Of a DNA stretch of 49,741 nt, positions 18,591 through 27,185 are shown piece by piece (the stretch's first letter is position 1; each line of letters opens with the position of its first letter). Where the stretch lies: NCBI GenBank assembly GCA_029194465.1, contig JARFXS010000013.1:1-49741 (forward strand), written 5' to 3'. Under the pieces are notes generated by a model. That model ran no database searches and was not told the DNA's origin. It worked only from the letters and a program-made list of their open reading frames with translations. This stretch comes from Candidatus Nitrosocosmicus sp. Lineage in GTDB: Archaea > Thermoproteota > Nitrososphaeria > Nitrososphaerales > Nitrososphaeraceae. A program made the position numbers and the translations under genes.

Positions 18591-19034
18591 ATGAATCGTG
18601 GATTGAATTTTTATGCTATTATACTTGTGACAATAGCTACTCTAGTTTTTTCTGTTAGTGAATCTGGAGTGGGTCATGCAACTACTGGTATTGATCTAGG
18701 TAATAATCCCGCTCAATCTAATCAAGTACCTGGTTTAAAATCCGATCCAAATGATAACGACGACAACAATAACGACAAGAGCAGCAATAACAACAATGAC
18801 AATAATAAAAATAACAATAACGATGACAACAATAACGACAAGAGCAGCAATAACAACAATGACAATAACGATGACAACAATAACGACAAGAGCAGCAGTA
18901 GCAGCTCTACTACTACCACCACCAGTAGCAGTAGTAGCAAAGGCGATGTGCCTATGGCTTTACCATTTAATTCAAATATGGCCGATGAATCCGACGATGA
19001 GAAGGATTATTCTAGTGTAATCCCTTTCCCATGA
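18591..19034 (+). CDS. Secreted Asp/Asn/Ser low-complexity protein
   Basis: 147 residues. Signal peptide (GLNFYAIILVTIATLVFSVS, then GVGHA). Residues about 55-120 consist of Asn, Asp, Lys and Ser only, in repeats of NNDKSSNNNNDNN type, then Ser/Thr. A short acidic tail (PMALPFNSNMADESDDEKDY) ends it. The composition suggests a highly charged, disordered surface protein that may bind cations; this is inference. The repeat DNA also opens long antisense frames rich in Leu that are not genes. Confidence 0.6.
   Translation: MNRGLNFYAIILVTIATLVFSVSESGVGHATTGIDLGNNPAQSNQVPGLKSDPNDNDDNNNDKSSNNNNDNNKNNNNDDNNNDKSSNNNNDNNDDNNNDKSSSSSSTTTTTSSSSSKGDVPMALPFNSNMADESDDEKDYSSVIPFP
18751..18900 (+). repeat. 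Tandem repeats within the low-complexity gene
   Basis: Three copies of a unit beginning gacaacaataacgacaagag and continuing cagcaataacaacaatgac, of 48 to 63 bp, the last truncated. The copies are nearly identical, which points to recent expansion by slippage or unequal recombination. The encoded unit is DDNNNDKSSNNNNDNN-like. Confidence 0.75.
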
Positions 19035-19076
19035 TTTTGAAAATATCTATTTTGTTTTATTAGCCGATTCTGTGTC

Positions 19077-20612
19077 TTAATCTCTTGTTATGTGATTGTT
19101 TATTCCTATGAATTCGCCATGTCCCAAATTTTCAGGAAATACTGTGCCGTTTTCCATAATTACTATTCCCCTCGATATAGTTGTGATGGGCCAGCCTTGC
19201 AATTTAATTCCGTCATATATTGTGTAGTCTGAGGAAGATTGCAAGAGGTCTGGGGTTACTTTCTGGATCAAATCTAGATCTATGATGACGAGATCTGCAT
19301 CTGAACCCTTTTGTATAGTACCTTTTTTAGGAAACATTCCAAATATCTTTGAAGTATTGAAACTGGTTAATTCAACCATGCGCTGTATTGGCAGCTGTCT
19401 AATATTTACTCCATAATGAAGCAAGACGGGTAACATGGTGGCCACTCCAGGAAACCCTGCTAGGGAGGTCCAAATATCATTATTTTCCCCGAACTTTAGC
19501 TTCATGGTATTTGCAACATGATCTGTTCCTATGGTATCGATTACTCCATTTTTTATGGCATTCCATAAACTAGCTACATCATTCTTGGAGCGTAAGGGTG
19601 GTACAACCTTACCCCTTAAATCACCAAAATCAACCGAGTGTGTCAAATAATGTGGACAAGTTTCAATATATGCATTACACCCTCCAATCTGTCGTTCATG
19701 TAGTATAGCATCCAACGCACCATTTGATCCTATATGAACAAAGTAAATATTGGATCCAAATTGTCTGGCCATATTCATTATCTTTTTTATTGCGATTACT
19801 TCGCTCTCGGGAGGTCTACATTTAGACCACAAGTCTAGCGGGTTATCTTTGCCAGAGTTTGTTGGCTTACCCTTTACATTTTCTGAAATCTTGTCTGAAG
19901 CACCGTTTTTTGTTTTTGACTTTTCCATCTTCCTTTCCTCAATGAGATTCGCACACGTATTATGGTCTTCTGCGTGAACTAGAACAACCGAGTTCTTTAA
20001 TGTTGAAGATTTGTTGACGACGCTATTGCAGAGTTCATCTGAAATGAACACATTTTTCGGTAGACGCAAATTTCTATATGGAGACATATCCATCAATATT
20101 CTATTATCTGTCGAACCTAGATTCATGTAGAGTTTGAATGAATGTATCCCACTTTGATACAAATAAGAAATATCCTTGACTTGATCAGAATTTAGAATTG
20201 ACGCGTGTATGCCATAGTCTATGAAATGATTCTTTGCACTAGCTTCTAGATGCTTAGATATCTCTTCCTTGTACGATTCGTATACTCTAAGCATCCGCAT
20301 AATGGTGGTAACCCCGCCAGCCGCAGCAGATTTGGATTCGGTTGCTGCAGCCATTTCAATAGGTGAAAATACTCCATAATGGACGTGAGGATCTATTAGT
20401 CCTGGTAACACATATTTATCATTTGCATTTATTGATTTTGAGTAATTTACACTAGCTGATGAATTCGTTAACTCTTTGATTTTTCCATTTTCTATAAGTA
20501 TATTTGTTCTAAGAACACCTACTTTAGGTATTACAACATTTGCATTTTTTATTATTAAGTCACAGCTATTACTGTTAATAATACGATCATAATCGTTACT
20601 CATTATCATCAC
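19077..20612 (-). CDS. Dihydropyrimidinase-type cyclic amidohydrolase
   Basis: 511 residues. Metal-site motifs of the hydantoinase/dihydropyrimidinase/dihydroorotase superfamily are in order: GLIDPHVHYG (about 72-81), the lysine of FKLYMN that is carbamylated in the family, VVLVHAEDHN, IYFVHIGSNGALD, and GTDHVA. The C-terminal strand-rich cap (SDADLVIIDLD) is typical. The likely reaction is hydrolysis of a cyclic amide ring; exact substrate (dihydropyrimidine, hydantoin or dihydroorotate) cannot be told. A polar insert of about 35 residues rich in Lys/Ser (about 220-260) separates the third and fourth motifs. It lies 32 bp downstream of rpiA, likely cotranscribed. Confidence 0.85.
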   Translation of the reverse strand: MMIMSNDYDRIINSNSCDLIIKNANVVIPKVGVLRTNILIENGKIKELTNSSASVNYSKSINANDKYVLPGLIDPHVHYGVFSPIEMAAATESKSAAAGGVTTIMRMLRVYESYKEEISKHLEASAKNHFIDYGIHASILNSDQVKDISYLYQSGIHSFKLYMNLGSTDNRILMDMSPYRNLRLPKNVFISDELCNSVVNKSSTLKNSVVLVHAEDHNTCANLIEERKMEKSKTKNGASDKISENVKGKPTNSGKDNPLDLWSKCRPPESEVIAIKKIMNMARQFGSNIYFVHIGSNGALDAILHERQIGGCNAYIETCPHYLTHSVDFGDLRGKVVPPLRSKNDVASLWNAIKNGVIDTIGTDHVANTMKLKFGENNDIWTSLAGFPGVATMLPVLLHYGVNIRQLPIQRMVELTSFNTSKIFGMFPKKGTIQKGSDADLVIIDLDLIQKVTPDLLQSSSDYTIYDGIKLQGWPITTISRGIVIMENGTVFPENLGHGEFIGINNHITRD

Positions 20613-20644
20613 CTGATAAGTGAAAAGAATTGCGGTTTGTCAAG

Positions 20645-21373
20645 TTATTCGGTTAGATTCGGTGGATTTTCATAGACTTTATATTGGTTATTCTCGAGCG
20701 CACAATAACAAACGCTTGCAGGTCGTATAAAGAACCCGGTCTCAATAATACCTGGTATTTTCTTAAGTTCTGTATCTAATTGAAGAACATTAGAATAATC
20801 GCTAAACATTACGTCTAGAATAAGATTTCCATTTTCTGTTATATAGGGATAACCCCTCTCCAAAGTTCTAAGTATAGGGACGCCATTTATTTTATCCAAA
20901 AAAGGTATCGTTGCAGTTCTCCCAAACGGGAGAATTTCCAGTGGTACAGATCTTGAAAAAAGCGACACAAATTTCGTGACGTCGCCAACGATTATTGTTT
21001 TTTTAGAGGAGTAGTACAAGATCTTTTCACGGAATAAGGCTCCGCCGCCGCCCTTTATCATAAAGAACTTGCTGTCAATTTGATCTGCTCCGTCTATTAC
21101 AATATCTAAAAAGGGAATTAATGATTCATCCACTATGCTTAATTTTTTCCTCTCGGCTTCAATTTTTATTTGTAATGAGGTGCAAATAAACTTGCACTTT
21201 TCTATAACGGAAGGTGGTAACAGATTTACAATTTTAGCTATGGCTCGTCCACTACCTAATCCGATAATAAGCGGTTTATTGGATATATGATTTTCAATTA
21301 TGTGTCGAGCAATGTTTTCAAAGCTTTTGTCTAAAGATCTATTATCTTTAGAACCGGTATTGGGCGAAGACAT
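20645..21373 (-). CDS. rpiA: Ribose-5-phosphate isomerase A
   Basis: 242 residues, the usual length. Signatures are GLGSGRAIAK (phosphate-binding loop; the usual T of GSGST is replaced), DGADQIDSKFFMIKGGGGAL, FREKILYYSSKKTIIVGDVT and PLEILPFGRT. The catalytic Asp pair and Glu of the DGAD and REK blocks are present. It interconverts ribose 5-phosphate and ribulose 5-phosphate for nucleotide synthesis. The N-terminus has about 12 extra Ser/Asn-rich residues. Downstream by 32 bp is the amidohydrolase. Confidence 0.95.
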   Translation of the reverse strand: MSSPNTGSKDNRSLDKSFENIARHIIENHISNKPLIIGLGSGRAIAKIVNLLPPSVIEKCKFICTSLQIKIEAERKKLSIVDESLIPFLDIVIDGADQIDSKFFMIKGGGGALFREKILYYSSKKTIIVGDVTKFVSLFSRSVPLEILPFGRTATIPFLDKINGVPILRTLERGYPYITENGNLILDVMFSDYSNVLQLDTELKKIPGIIETGFFIRPASVCYCALENNQYKVYENPPNLTE

Positions 21374-21500
21374 AATTCTTTATAATGAAGATATTGAAAG
21401 TATATTTAAATCGATTGAAGCAGACACACAGAGCGCTCACAAATGCTGTAAAAATGACACTATTGTAATTATAATTCAAATAATCATATTGTGGTTTTAT

Positions 21501-22298
21501 TTACGAATCACCCAGTCTTTTTAAGGTTTTAAGAATGTCGCTTTGTATTTTGTCAATCTCATTTAAATCAATGTTTCTATTCGTGGATTGCTTCGAATCA
21601 GGTGGAATAGATGATGTTCCTGAATCTTTCTCACTCATTTGAGAATGCACTAAGTTCATATCATTAAATGATCCTCCTGTTTCCTTCAATCCTTCTCCTA
21701 TGCTAAAATCTGATTCTGGTTTGTTGTTGCTACCACTACCATCTCTACCACTACCATCTCTACCACTACCACTTTCAACCTGAGAAAGTGTTTCCTTGTT
21801 ACTTGTTTTTACTTTTCTAATCTTATCTAGTGTCCATGTAGTTTGTTTGAGGTATGTATTCAAATGTTTTTTATCCTTATCCTTGGGATTTGATTCATTA
21901 TTATCTATCCCCAAACTTGATAGCTTTGTGTCTATTTTTTTAACGTAGTCTGATAATATTGAATTTAATTGATTTCTGTACTCGCGTATTTCTTGGACCT
22001 CAAGTATAGGGTTAAGCTGAAAGGCACGTTTATCGTATTCTTCTAAAAGATTGATATATTTATGTGATAGCCTGTCCCTTTCAAATTCATCTATTTTTCT
22101 TTCATCAAAATGTTGGTTTATCTTGTTTAGAGCCTCTAAAGCAACTGATTTTTCAACGTAAAGACTGCTTAACTCATACTTGACATTGCCGAGAATTTTT
22201 GACCTACTCTCTCTTCTTATTCTAATAATTTGAAAAATAAAAAGGGCACAAATTACACCTAACATGGCGGAACTGGCAACTATGAGTATCTCTATCAT
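21501..22298 (-). CDS. Membrane-anchored coiled-coil protein with IDKIxxxILxxLKRLG tail
   Basis: 265 residues. One N-terminal membrane helix (IEILIVASSAMLGVICALFI), a basic stop-transfer (RIRRESRSK), then about 130 residues of charged helix that look like coiled coil, a Ser/Gly-rich linker with three GSGRD-type repeats, and a final helix LNEIDKIQSDILKTLKRLGDS. The same tail ends the protein at 36235-37047. No enzyme motif. A membrane-anchored scaffold is a reasonable guess. It lies downstream of lsm-rpl37e on the same strand. Confidence 0.6.
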   Translation of the reverse strand: MIEILIVASSAMLGVICALFIFQIIRIRRESRSKILGNVKYELSSLYVEKSVALEALNKINQHFDERKIDEFERDRLSHKYINLLEEYDKRAFQLNPILEVQEIREYRNQLNSILSDYVKKIDTKLSSLGIDNNESNPKDKDKKHLNTYLKQTTWTLDKIRKVKTSNKETLSQVESGSGRDGSGRDGSGSNNKPESDFSIGEGLKETGGSFNDMNLVHSQMSEKDSGTSSIPPDSKQSTNRNIDLNEIDKIQSDILKTLKRLGDS

Positions 22299-22372
22299 GT
22301 TAATATTCTCTATAATGACATATTGGTTTATAAAAATAAAATATTGCTAAATAAGTAGAAGAAATTAGAAGG

Positions 22373-22543
22373 CTATTTTACCCGTCTTTTTATCCATTTA
22401 TATTTTCTGAGCTTTGGATCAGGGTATCCACATTTTGAACATGTTTTGCCACGTTTGTGAAATGAATTGTGTCCACATCTTCTACATCTAATGTGTGTCT
22501 TCTTGCGGGTAAATTTACCCATAGATGTTGTTCCTTTTGTCAA
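22373..22543 (-). CDS. rpl37e: Large-subunit ribosomal protein L37e
   Basis: 56 residues with TTG start at 22543. The start is decided by the family N-terminus ([10 protein letters not shown]) and an upstream gaggtaagagg; an ATG at 22522 would lose that part. The zinc site is visible as [20 protein letters not shown] followed by KCGYP, two CxxC knuckles, then the basic tail [11 protein letters not shown]. It lies 27 bp downstream of the LSm gene, the conserved archaeal lsm-L37e pair. Confidence 0.93.
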   Translation of the reverse strand: MTKGTTSMGKFTRKKTHIRCRRCGHNSFHKRGKTCSKCGYPDPKLRKYKWIKRRVK

Positions 22544-22570
22544 TTCCTCTTACCTCAAAACTATTTGTAG

Positions 22571-22804
22571 TTATTTGAACTGAGGAGGAGAAATTATAAC
22601 CACATTATCTCCTCTCACAACGATATTTCCAATGTCATCTGTCTTTCCTTCTTCTAATATTTCCACAGAACTTTCTAATAATAAATTCATATGTTGATCA
22701 AAACCTTGTAAGTTTCCTCTAATAACCTTGCCACCCTTCAATTTTATCAAAACATCCCTACCGAGGCTTTCATCGAGGACTTTAACTGCCATATCTACTG
22801 ACAA
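22571..22804 (-). CDS. lsm: LSm (Sm-like archaeal) RNA-binding protein
   Basis: 77 residues. Sm1 motif LGRDVLIKLKGGKVIRGNLQ with GFDQHMNLLLESS following, and Sm2 motif IGNIVVRGDNVVIISPP. These are complete and of normal length. LSm proteins form heptameric rings that bind U-rich RNA. It may start at the fifth residue (MAVKVLDE) instead of the first Met. Forms an operon with rpl37e downstream. Confidence 0.93.
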   Translation of the reverse strand: MSVDMAVKVLDESLGRDVLIKLKGGKVIRGNLQGFDQHMNLLLESSVEILEEGKTDDIGNIVVRGDNVVIISPPQFK

Positions 22805-22883
22805 CTTTATCTAACCTATTTTCTATCAAATGGATGTCCTATATTAAATTTAGTTTTTTACCTTTTCGTGCGAAATTAGATAA

Positions 22884-23615
22884 TTACCTATAGTTGGAGT
22901 CTGTTATCAAGGTCAAAATTTTTTCTATTACCTGCGAAAGCATTTTCTTTCCTTCTGTGGCATTGGCCTTAATCGGATCTCCCCATATACCATTTTTAGT
23001 AAATTTCATAAACCCTGCCCGATTGTTAATCGACATGTTTGTACCTAATTTATATAATGATTCGACTTTTTGACCTTTTGTATCCAATCCAGCCTTTGCA
23101 AGATCCATATTAACAAGATTTGGATGAATGGCCATCATGATCGAAGTTTCTACTTCTCCTGCATGATCAAATCCTGTTTCAAGCATTTGCCAGTAGTTAA
23201 TAAAGTAGAAAAAGTCTGAATTTATAGCATATTTTGCTGATAGATTCTGCCCGACATATTGCAAAAGGCCAATATTTCCGTGATGCCCGTTGATAACATA
23301 CATGCGTTTGATACCATGTACTGATAGGGACTGACAAATACAGGAAATAAGATCTACTAATATGTTATAGTCTATTGAGATATTAAAGAAGGGTTCATGC
23401 TCAAAAGATACGCCATAGAAAAGAGAAGGAAGCAGGAATGCTTCAGATTTAGTTGACACGATGTTTGAAATATGTTCTACAATAAGGGTATCTGTCGAAA
23501 ATGGTAAATGATCTCCATGTTGTTCTATGGAACCAAGAGGCAATATGGCCGACTCAAAATTGAAATCTTTTATCAAGCTGGAAAATTTGTTTTGACTAAT
23601 GTTCTTGATTTCCAT
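22884..23615 (-). CDS. Creatininase-family amidohydrolase (ArfB-like)
   Basis: 243 residues. The family metal motifs are present: LPLGSIEQHGDHLPFSTDT (Glu-x-His and Asp ligands), FEHEPF, the conserved VINGHHGNIG and AGEVETSIMMAIHP. Archaeal members include ArfB, the formamide hydrolase of the flavin and F420 pathway; related proteins act on creatinine or in mycofactocin synthesis. Thaumarchaeota make F420, so an ArfB role is plausible but not proven by sequence alone. It sits between purU and lsm on the same strand, with 47 bp to purU. Confidence 0.8.
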   Translation of the reverse strand: MEIKNISQNKFSSLIKDFNFESAILPLGSIEQHGDHLPFSTDTLIVEHISNIVSTKSEAFLLPSLFYGVSFEHEPFFNISIDYNILVDLISCICQSLSVHGIKRMYVINGHHGNIGLLQYVGQNLSAKYAINSDFFYFINYWQMLETGFDHAGEVETSIMMAIHPNLVNMDLAKAGLDTKGQKVESLYKLGTNMSINNRAGFMKFTKNGIWGDPIKANATEGKKMLSQVIEKILTLITDSNYR

Positions 23616-23662
23616 TATTAATTTAATTAGGATCGTCGCGCTGAGCTATAAAACATATTTGA

Positions 23663-24541
23663 TTATTTATAGCTGACTTTGCCCCAATAGACCTCCAATT
23701 TATCCTCCAAAAACAGCTTTACTGCTTCAAGCAGTGCAAGAGCTTCAGCAATTTGACCTTTTATCTTGATAGATTCCAATGTGTCTTCTGTCAAGACCTT
23801 AAATGATTCTTGAATAATTATGGGACCTTGATCAAGATCTTCTGTCACAAAGTGTGCAGTACATCCAATTATTTTGGCGCCTCTTTCATAAGCTTGTACA
23901 TAGGCAAAGGCTCCAGGAAAAGCAGGCAACAAAGACGGATGAATGTTGATGATTCTGTTTGGATAACGCCATACAAAATTAGGTGTTAATATCCTCATAT
24001 ACCTTGCTAAGACAATAAGGTCAATATCGAAATTTTCAACTAGTTGTAAAATTTCACTTTCAGCAACACTTTGTTCCAAATGGTTTACAAAATGAAATGG
24101 TATCGAAAAGGAATCCGCAATTGATTTTAGTTTTTCATCGGAGCCGATTATTAACGAGATATTGCAATTTATTTCTCCAGAGGCACGAGAATTTAGAATT
24201 TTCAACAAGCAATGGTCCTCTCTGCTTACTAGGATTGCCACGTTCTTGACCTTGTTTTCTTCATGGAAGTGTACTTTTACTTCCATGGCGAGTTTGCTGC
24301 CCAACTCATCCAATTCCTTTTGCATTTTTGATTTATCAATTGGTGGAAATGACGCCTCAAGATGCATCCCAAAGAGTCCTTTTACTACATTCTGGTTTAT
24401 CTTTTCAATGTTTCCCCCGTTTCTGAATATGTAATTCGTTGTATCTGCAACTATTCCTTCTTTATCTTTACCCACTATAGTAACTTCAACATATGTTTTA
24501 GCATTTTTTGAATCTGCAATATTTGTACCGGTATCTCCCAT
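23663..24541 (-). CDS. purU: Formyltetrahydrofolate deformylase
   Basis: 292 residues. An N-terminal ACT domain (about 15-95: EVTIVGKDKEGIVADTTNYI) is followed by a formyl-transferase-like domain with NIHPSLLPAFPGAFAYVQAY, the His of the HPSLLPAF active site, and GCTAHFVTEDLDQGPIIIQE with its catalytic Asp. This ACT plus hydrolase build separates PurU from PurN. It hydrolyses 10-formyl-THF to THF and formate. In organisms that use formate-dependent purine enzymes it supplies formate. It runs upstream of the creatininase-family gene on the same strand. Confidence 0.92.
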   Translation of the reverse strand: MGDTGTNIADSKNAKTYVEVTIVGKDKEGIVADTTNYIFRNGGNIEKINQNVVKGLFGMHLEASFPPIDKSKMQKELDELGSKLAMEVKVHFHEENKVKNVAILVSREDHCLLKILNSRASGEINCNISLIIGSDEKLKSIADSFSIPFHFVNHLEQSVAESEILQLVENFDIDLIVLARYMRILTPNFVWRYPNRIINIHPSLLPAFPGAFAYVQAYERGAKIIGCTAHFVTEDLDQGPIIIQESFKVLTEDTLESIKIKGQIAEALALLEAVKLFLEDKLEVYWGKVSYK

Positions 24542-24943
24542 TTATGATGATGGATATTGATTATCCGAGATAAATATGATGCATCTACACACATACATAT
24601 ATGTAAAGACAAAGTTTCCTATCGTGAATAAAACAGACTTTTCAAATTTGATGCTTTTCTGTCCGCCTTGACTACATACTTCCTTGTTTGCTTGTTTGCT
24701 TACATGTTTGCTTACACCCCAAAAACTCAAATGATCAGAAGAAAGTGGAGAATGTGTGCGGAAGAAGAAGCCAAACATATCATAATACATCAGCGGTTTG
24801 TTGACCCATTATCGAATCTGTCGCCTGATTCGGGATGAGCTTTGACAATAAATATAACAGTTTTTTATTTAGTAAAAATTTGATATAAGATAGTAGTATA
24901 TTTATTTTAAGAACTATACATATTATACACATTACCTTAACTT
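24542..24943. other. Intergenic stretch with short direct repeats
   Basis: About 400 bp between divergent genes. A minus-strand frame (24542-24790) is open for 82 codons, but its composition is not protein-like and I do not call it. The sequence ttgtttgcttgtttgcttac then atgtttgcttac contains imperfect 8-bp direct repeats near 24680-24715. AT-rich sequence before 24944 likely holds the promoter of the secreted repeat gene. Confidence 0.35.
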
Positions 24944-25555
24944 ATGATGTTTACATTAAACAATAAAAAACCACATATTTTAGCTGTGGTTGCAGTGGTG
25001 ACTTTTGCTCTATTTTTAAGTCCCACTTTAGCTGTGAATGACGTTATGGCTAAAGACAAGAAAAATAAAGGAAATGATTCAGATCAAGACATCGATCAAG
25101 GTCAATCTTCACGACAAAATGCACAATGTGTCTCTGGTGAGGATGTGATAGCTTCTTGTAATAATTTGAGCGTTCAAGACCAGGACAATGATGGAAATAA
25201 CGCAGCAGGACAACAAAATGGAAAAGGTAAAGGAAATGATTCAGATCAAGACATCGATCAAGATCAAGAAAGCAAACAAAATAGTCAGTGTGTAGCAGGT
25301 GGTAGTATTGCTGCTTCTTGTAATAATTTGAGCTTCCAAGACCAGGACAATGATGGAAACAACGCAGCAGGACAACAAAATGGTGGAGATAACAAAAAAG
25401 GTAAAGGAAATGATGGAGATCAAGGCATCGAACAAGATCAAGACAACAAACAAAATGCACAATGTGTTTCTGGTGAGGATGCAATCGTATCTTGCAACCA
25501 ATTGAGCTTCCAAGAACAAGTCAACAGCGGAAATAATGCACTAGGTCAAGACTGA
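24944..25555 (+). CDS. Secreted three-repeat Gln/Asn-rich protein
   Basis: 203 residues. Signal peptide (ILAVVAVVTFALFLSPTLAV then NDVMAKDKK). Three tandem units of 50-58 residues follow. Each runs GNDSDQDIDQ, (S/N)xQNAQCVSGE, SCNNLSxQDQDNDGNNAAGQ. Each unit has one Cys before the SG turn and one after, so a disulfide per unit is plausible. The spaced Q, N and G positions recall curlin-type beta repeats, without an exact match. Single-unit relatives lie at 14464-15072 and in broken genes at 3568-3846 and 5079-5337. A surface or matrix role is inference. Confidence 0.7.
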   Translation: MMFTLNNKKPHILAVVAVVTFALFLSPTLAVNDVMAKDKKNKGNDSDQDIDQGQSSRQNAQCVSGEDVIASCNNLSVQDQDNDGNNAAGQQNGKGKGNDSDQDIDQDQESKQNSQCVAGGSIAASCNNLSFQDQDNDGNNAAGQQNGGDNKKGKGNDGDQGIEQDQDNKQNAQCVSGEDAIVSCNQLSFQEQVNSGNNALGQD

Positions 25556-25564
25556 TATCTTCCT

Positions 25565-25619
25565 TCAATTTTTTCTTTTCATTATTTGATGTAATATTTT
25601 TAATCTTTTTTCTTTTATT
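25565..25619 (+). terminator. Probable oligo-T transcription terminator region
   Basis: Several T runs (ttttttcttttc, then tttttaatcttttttctttt) follow the stop of the secreted repeat gene within 70 bp. Archaeal RNA polymerase terminates at such T-rich tracts without needing a hairpin. No strong stem precedes them. Confidence 0.4.
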
Positions 25620-25840
25620 CTAGAGGATTATTGGATACTATCATCAGTTTTACCATAAAACAATTGATATTATACTCATTAAATCATCCCTTAGCCTGCT
25701 CTCTCCCCCTCTCGCCCTCTATTTCAAAGATATTCCTAAATCCAAAAAATATATTTGAAATTATCTACGCTAATATCCTGCATACTTTTACAAAAGATCA
25801 ATTTAATTTATTAAAAGGTCGACTTTATCATTAATTATAA

Positions 25841-26011
25841 ATGGGTAGTAGAAAAAGAAAAACTGCAAGACCAGTACGAAAAACAAAGTCTACTGAAGGA
25901 CGATGTCCAAAATGTAAGACCATAGTAAGATTCAATGTTTCTGGCCAAGTTGGCAGCGAGATCTATGAATGCATAGGTTGTACTACAAAGTATAAAATTG
26001 ATGAGCTGTAA
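25841..26011 (+). CDS. 56-residue zinc-ribbon protein (Elf1-like)
   Basis: Start ATG at 25841, TAA at 26009-26011. The N-terminus is basic (MGSRKRKTARPVRKTKS), followed by a complete zinc ribbon: RCPKCKTIVRFNVSGQVGSE then CIGCTTKYKID. The basic tail plus CxxC-x(n)-CxxC layout resembles archaeal Elf1-type transcription elongation factors, which are of similar size. The family call is from layout only, and other ribbon families remain possible. The next gene on the strand follows within 85 bp. Confidence 0.65.
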   Translation: MGSRKRKTARPVRKTKSTEGRCPKCKTIVRFNVSGQVGSEIYECIGCTTKYKIDEL

Positions 26012-26094
26012 TTAAAAATAGAACAGTTTGTTGACAGAATGCCTAAAGTTATGTCACGGGAATGTTTTTTTATTGCAAAATTTTTAGGTATTTA

Positions 26095-26355
26095 GTGTCT
26101 AATAGAATAGAATATACAGATAAAGTCTATTTATACAGCAGCGGGATGCCTGCAGAATTGATAGATAGAAGTAAAGAAAAACTAAATGAACATGGAGTTA
26201 ATCTAAATGATTTAATAGTAATTGAATCACCCGAAAATGTTCCTGAAGGTGCAATTATGATAACTCTCTGGCCACACTATTTGTCTGTGGCAAAAGTGAA
26301 GAGAGTCAGGGAAGGGTCTATCTATGCACCTCAATTATTTAATATAGATTTGTAA
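26095..26355 (+). CDS. Conserved-looking small protein of unknown function
   Basis: About 86 residues from a GTG at 26095; the frame is also open from an ATG at 26062, but its first residues (MFFYCKIFRYL) look unlike the rest. The body reads KVYLYSSGMPAELIDRSKEK then NLNDLIVIESPENVPEGAIM and ITLWPHYLSVAKVKRVRE. This is an alpha/beta small domain without a signature I know. It lies between the Elf1-like gene and a Cys-rich small protein, all in the same direction. Confidence 0.5.
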   Translation: MSNRIEYTDKVYLYSSGMPAELIDRSKEKLNEHGVNLNDLIVIESPENVPEGAIMITLWPHYLSVAKVKRVREGSIYAPQLFNIDL

Positions 26356-26371
26356 GCTACTTACATATATC

Positions 26372-26557
26372 ATGTTCTTAACCTTTTTTTGCAAAAGAGA
26401 CAAACATAAGGAATGTCCAGGTAATTGGCCCATGGATGAGACTTGCGGTCCTGATGAGGATTGCTCCTTTGACATGAAAATGCAAAGATGCGAATGTGAA
26501 TGCCATGGTACAAATACGATTGGCTCAAATAGAGGAGGTAATGAGAATAAAATCTAG
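26372..26557 (+). CDS. 61-residue Cys-rich protein
   Basis: Eight Cys in 61 residues: CKRDKHKECPG, DETCGPDEDC, then RCECECHGT. The closing CxCxCH motif also ends the element protein at 43785-44000 (TCYCKCHE) and, as CGCDC, the one at 34822-34953. This suggests a recurrent small metal-binding module. The start ATG at 26372 follows a TATA-like acatatat at too short a distance to be its promoter, so it may be transcribed with the gene upstream. Confidence 0.55.
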   Translation: MFLTFFCKRDKHKECPGNWPMDETCGPDEDCSFDMKMQRCECECHGTNTIGSNRGGNENKI

Positions 26558-26754
26558 CATTTGCTTGACTCAAAAGAGGGTTGAGCCAAGATTATGAGGT
26601 TAACAGTTTGTGGCAGATTAGCCTCTGGACCCTTCGAACAACTCTTGTTCATGATACTTCATGTTAATTAAAGTCTTAATTTTTTTCTCAATATTGGAAA
26701 AAAACAAGAAATAATAATGCTTTTTAAAGCTATACAATTACAACTGTATTAACG

Positions 26755-27153
26755 ATGGAAAATAAATATACTAATCATCCAGGTAAATCTGTTTATCATG
26801 ACAAGTGTGTAGCATTTTTAAATATTTCTGAAAAGATTCGCTACGTTGGAATAATAAATAGATTTGGTAGAACATTATCAGGCAAGCTGCGAAAGAATGT
26901 GAAACCATTGTTATCTCCCGAAAAGGCTAGAGATGAACACTTTATCGAATCTATGAGACAACAGCTTCGAAATTCCTTTGAGTCATCGATTGGAAAAACT
27001 GTTTTCTCTATTACAAAAAATGAATTTGTTACCTTGGTATTGGTTCCGTCCAAAACCGATGACGACGTTCTCTATTATGTGACTGTAGACAAGGACGTTT
27101 CGCTAGACGAAGCCAACGATATCATAAACAAAATAATTGAAATAGATGGGTAA
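26755..27153 (+). CDS. Thaumarchaeal DUF6659-like (roadblock-like) protein
   Basis: 132 residues. The layout fits a family multicopy in Nitrososphaeria: an IRYVGIINRFGRTLSGKLRK strand-turn-strand, then PLLSPEKARDEHFIESMRQQ, and a final VTLVLVPSK block. That is a Roadblock/LC7-like fold by appearance (beta hairpin, helix, sheet). Such proteins often partner with small GTPases or sensors. No catalytic residues. Family name from memory of the pattern, not from a search. Confidence 0.6.
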   Translation: MENKYTNHPGKSVYHDKCVAFLNISEKIRYVGIINRFGRTLSGKLRKNVKPLLSPEKARDEHFIESMRQQLRNSFESSIGKTVFSITKNEFVTLVLVPSKTDDDVLYYVTVDKDVSLDEANDIINKIIEIDG

Positions 27154-27185
27154 AAAGGAAAAAGATAAAGTCTTTACTAATTTAA

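Noticed and set aside
18722..18940. Long antisense frame of Leu/Ser repeats
   Set aside because: It is only the complement of the Asp/Asn repeats of the secreted protein at 18591-19034.
24542..24790. Open minus-strand frame of 82 codons directly upstream of purU
   Set aside because: Poor composition, abuts the purU start, and contains short DNA direct repeats; likely chance.
25050..25519. Antisense frames over the secreted repeat gene
   Set aside because: They mirror the DNA repeats and lack start context; the plus-strand signal peptide and repeats explain the region.
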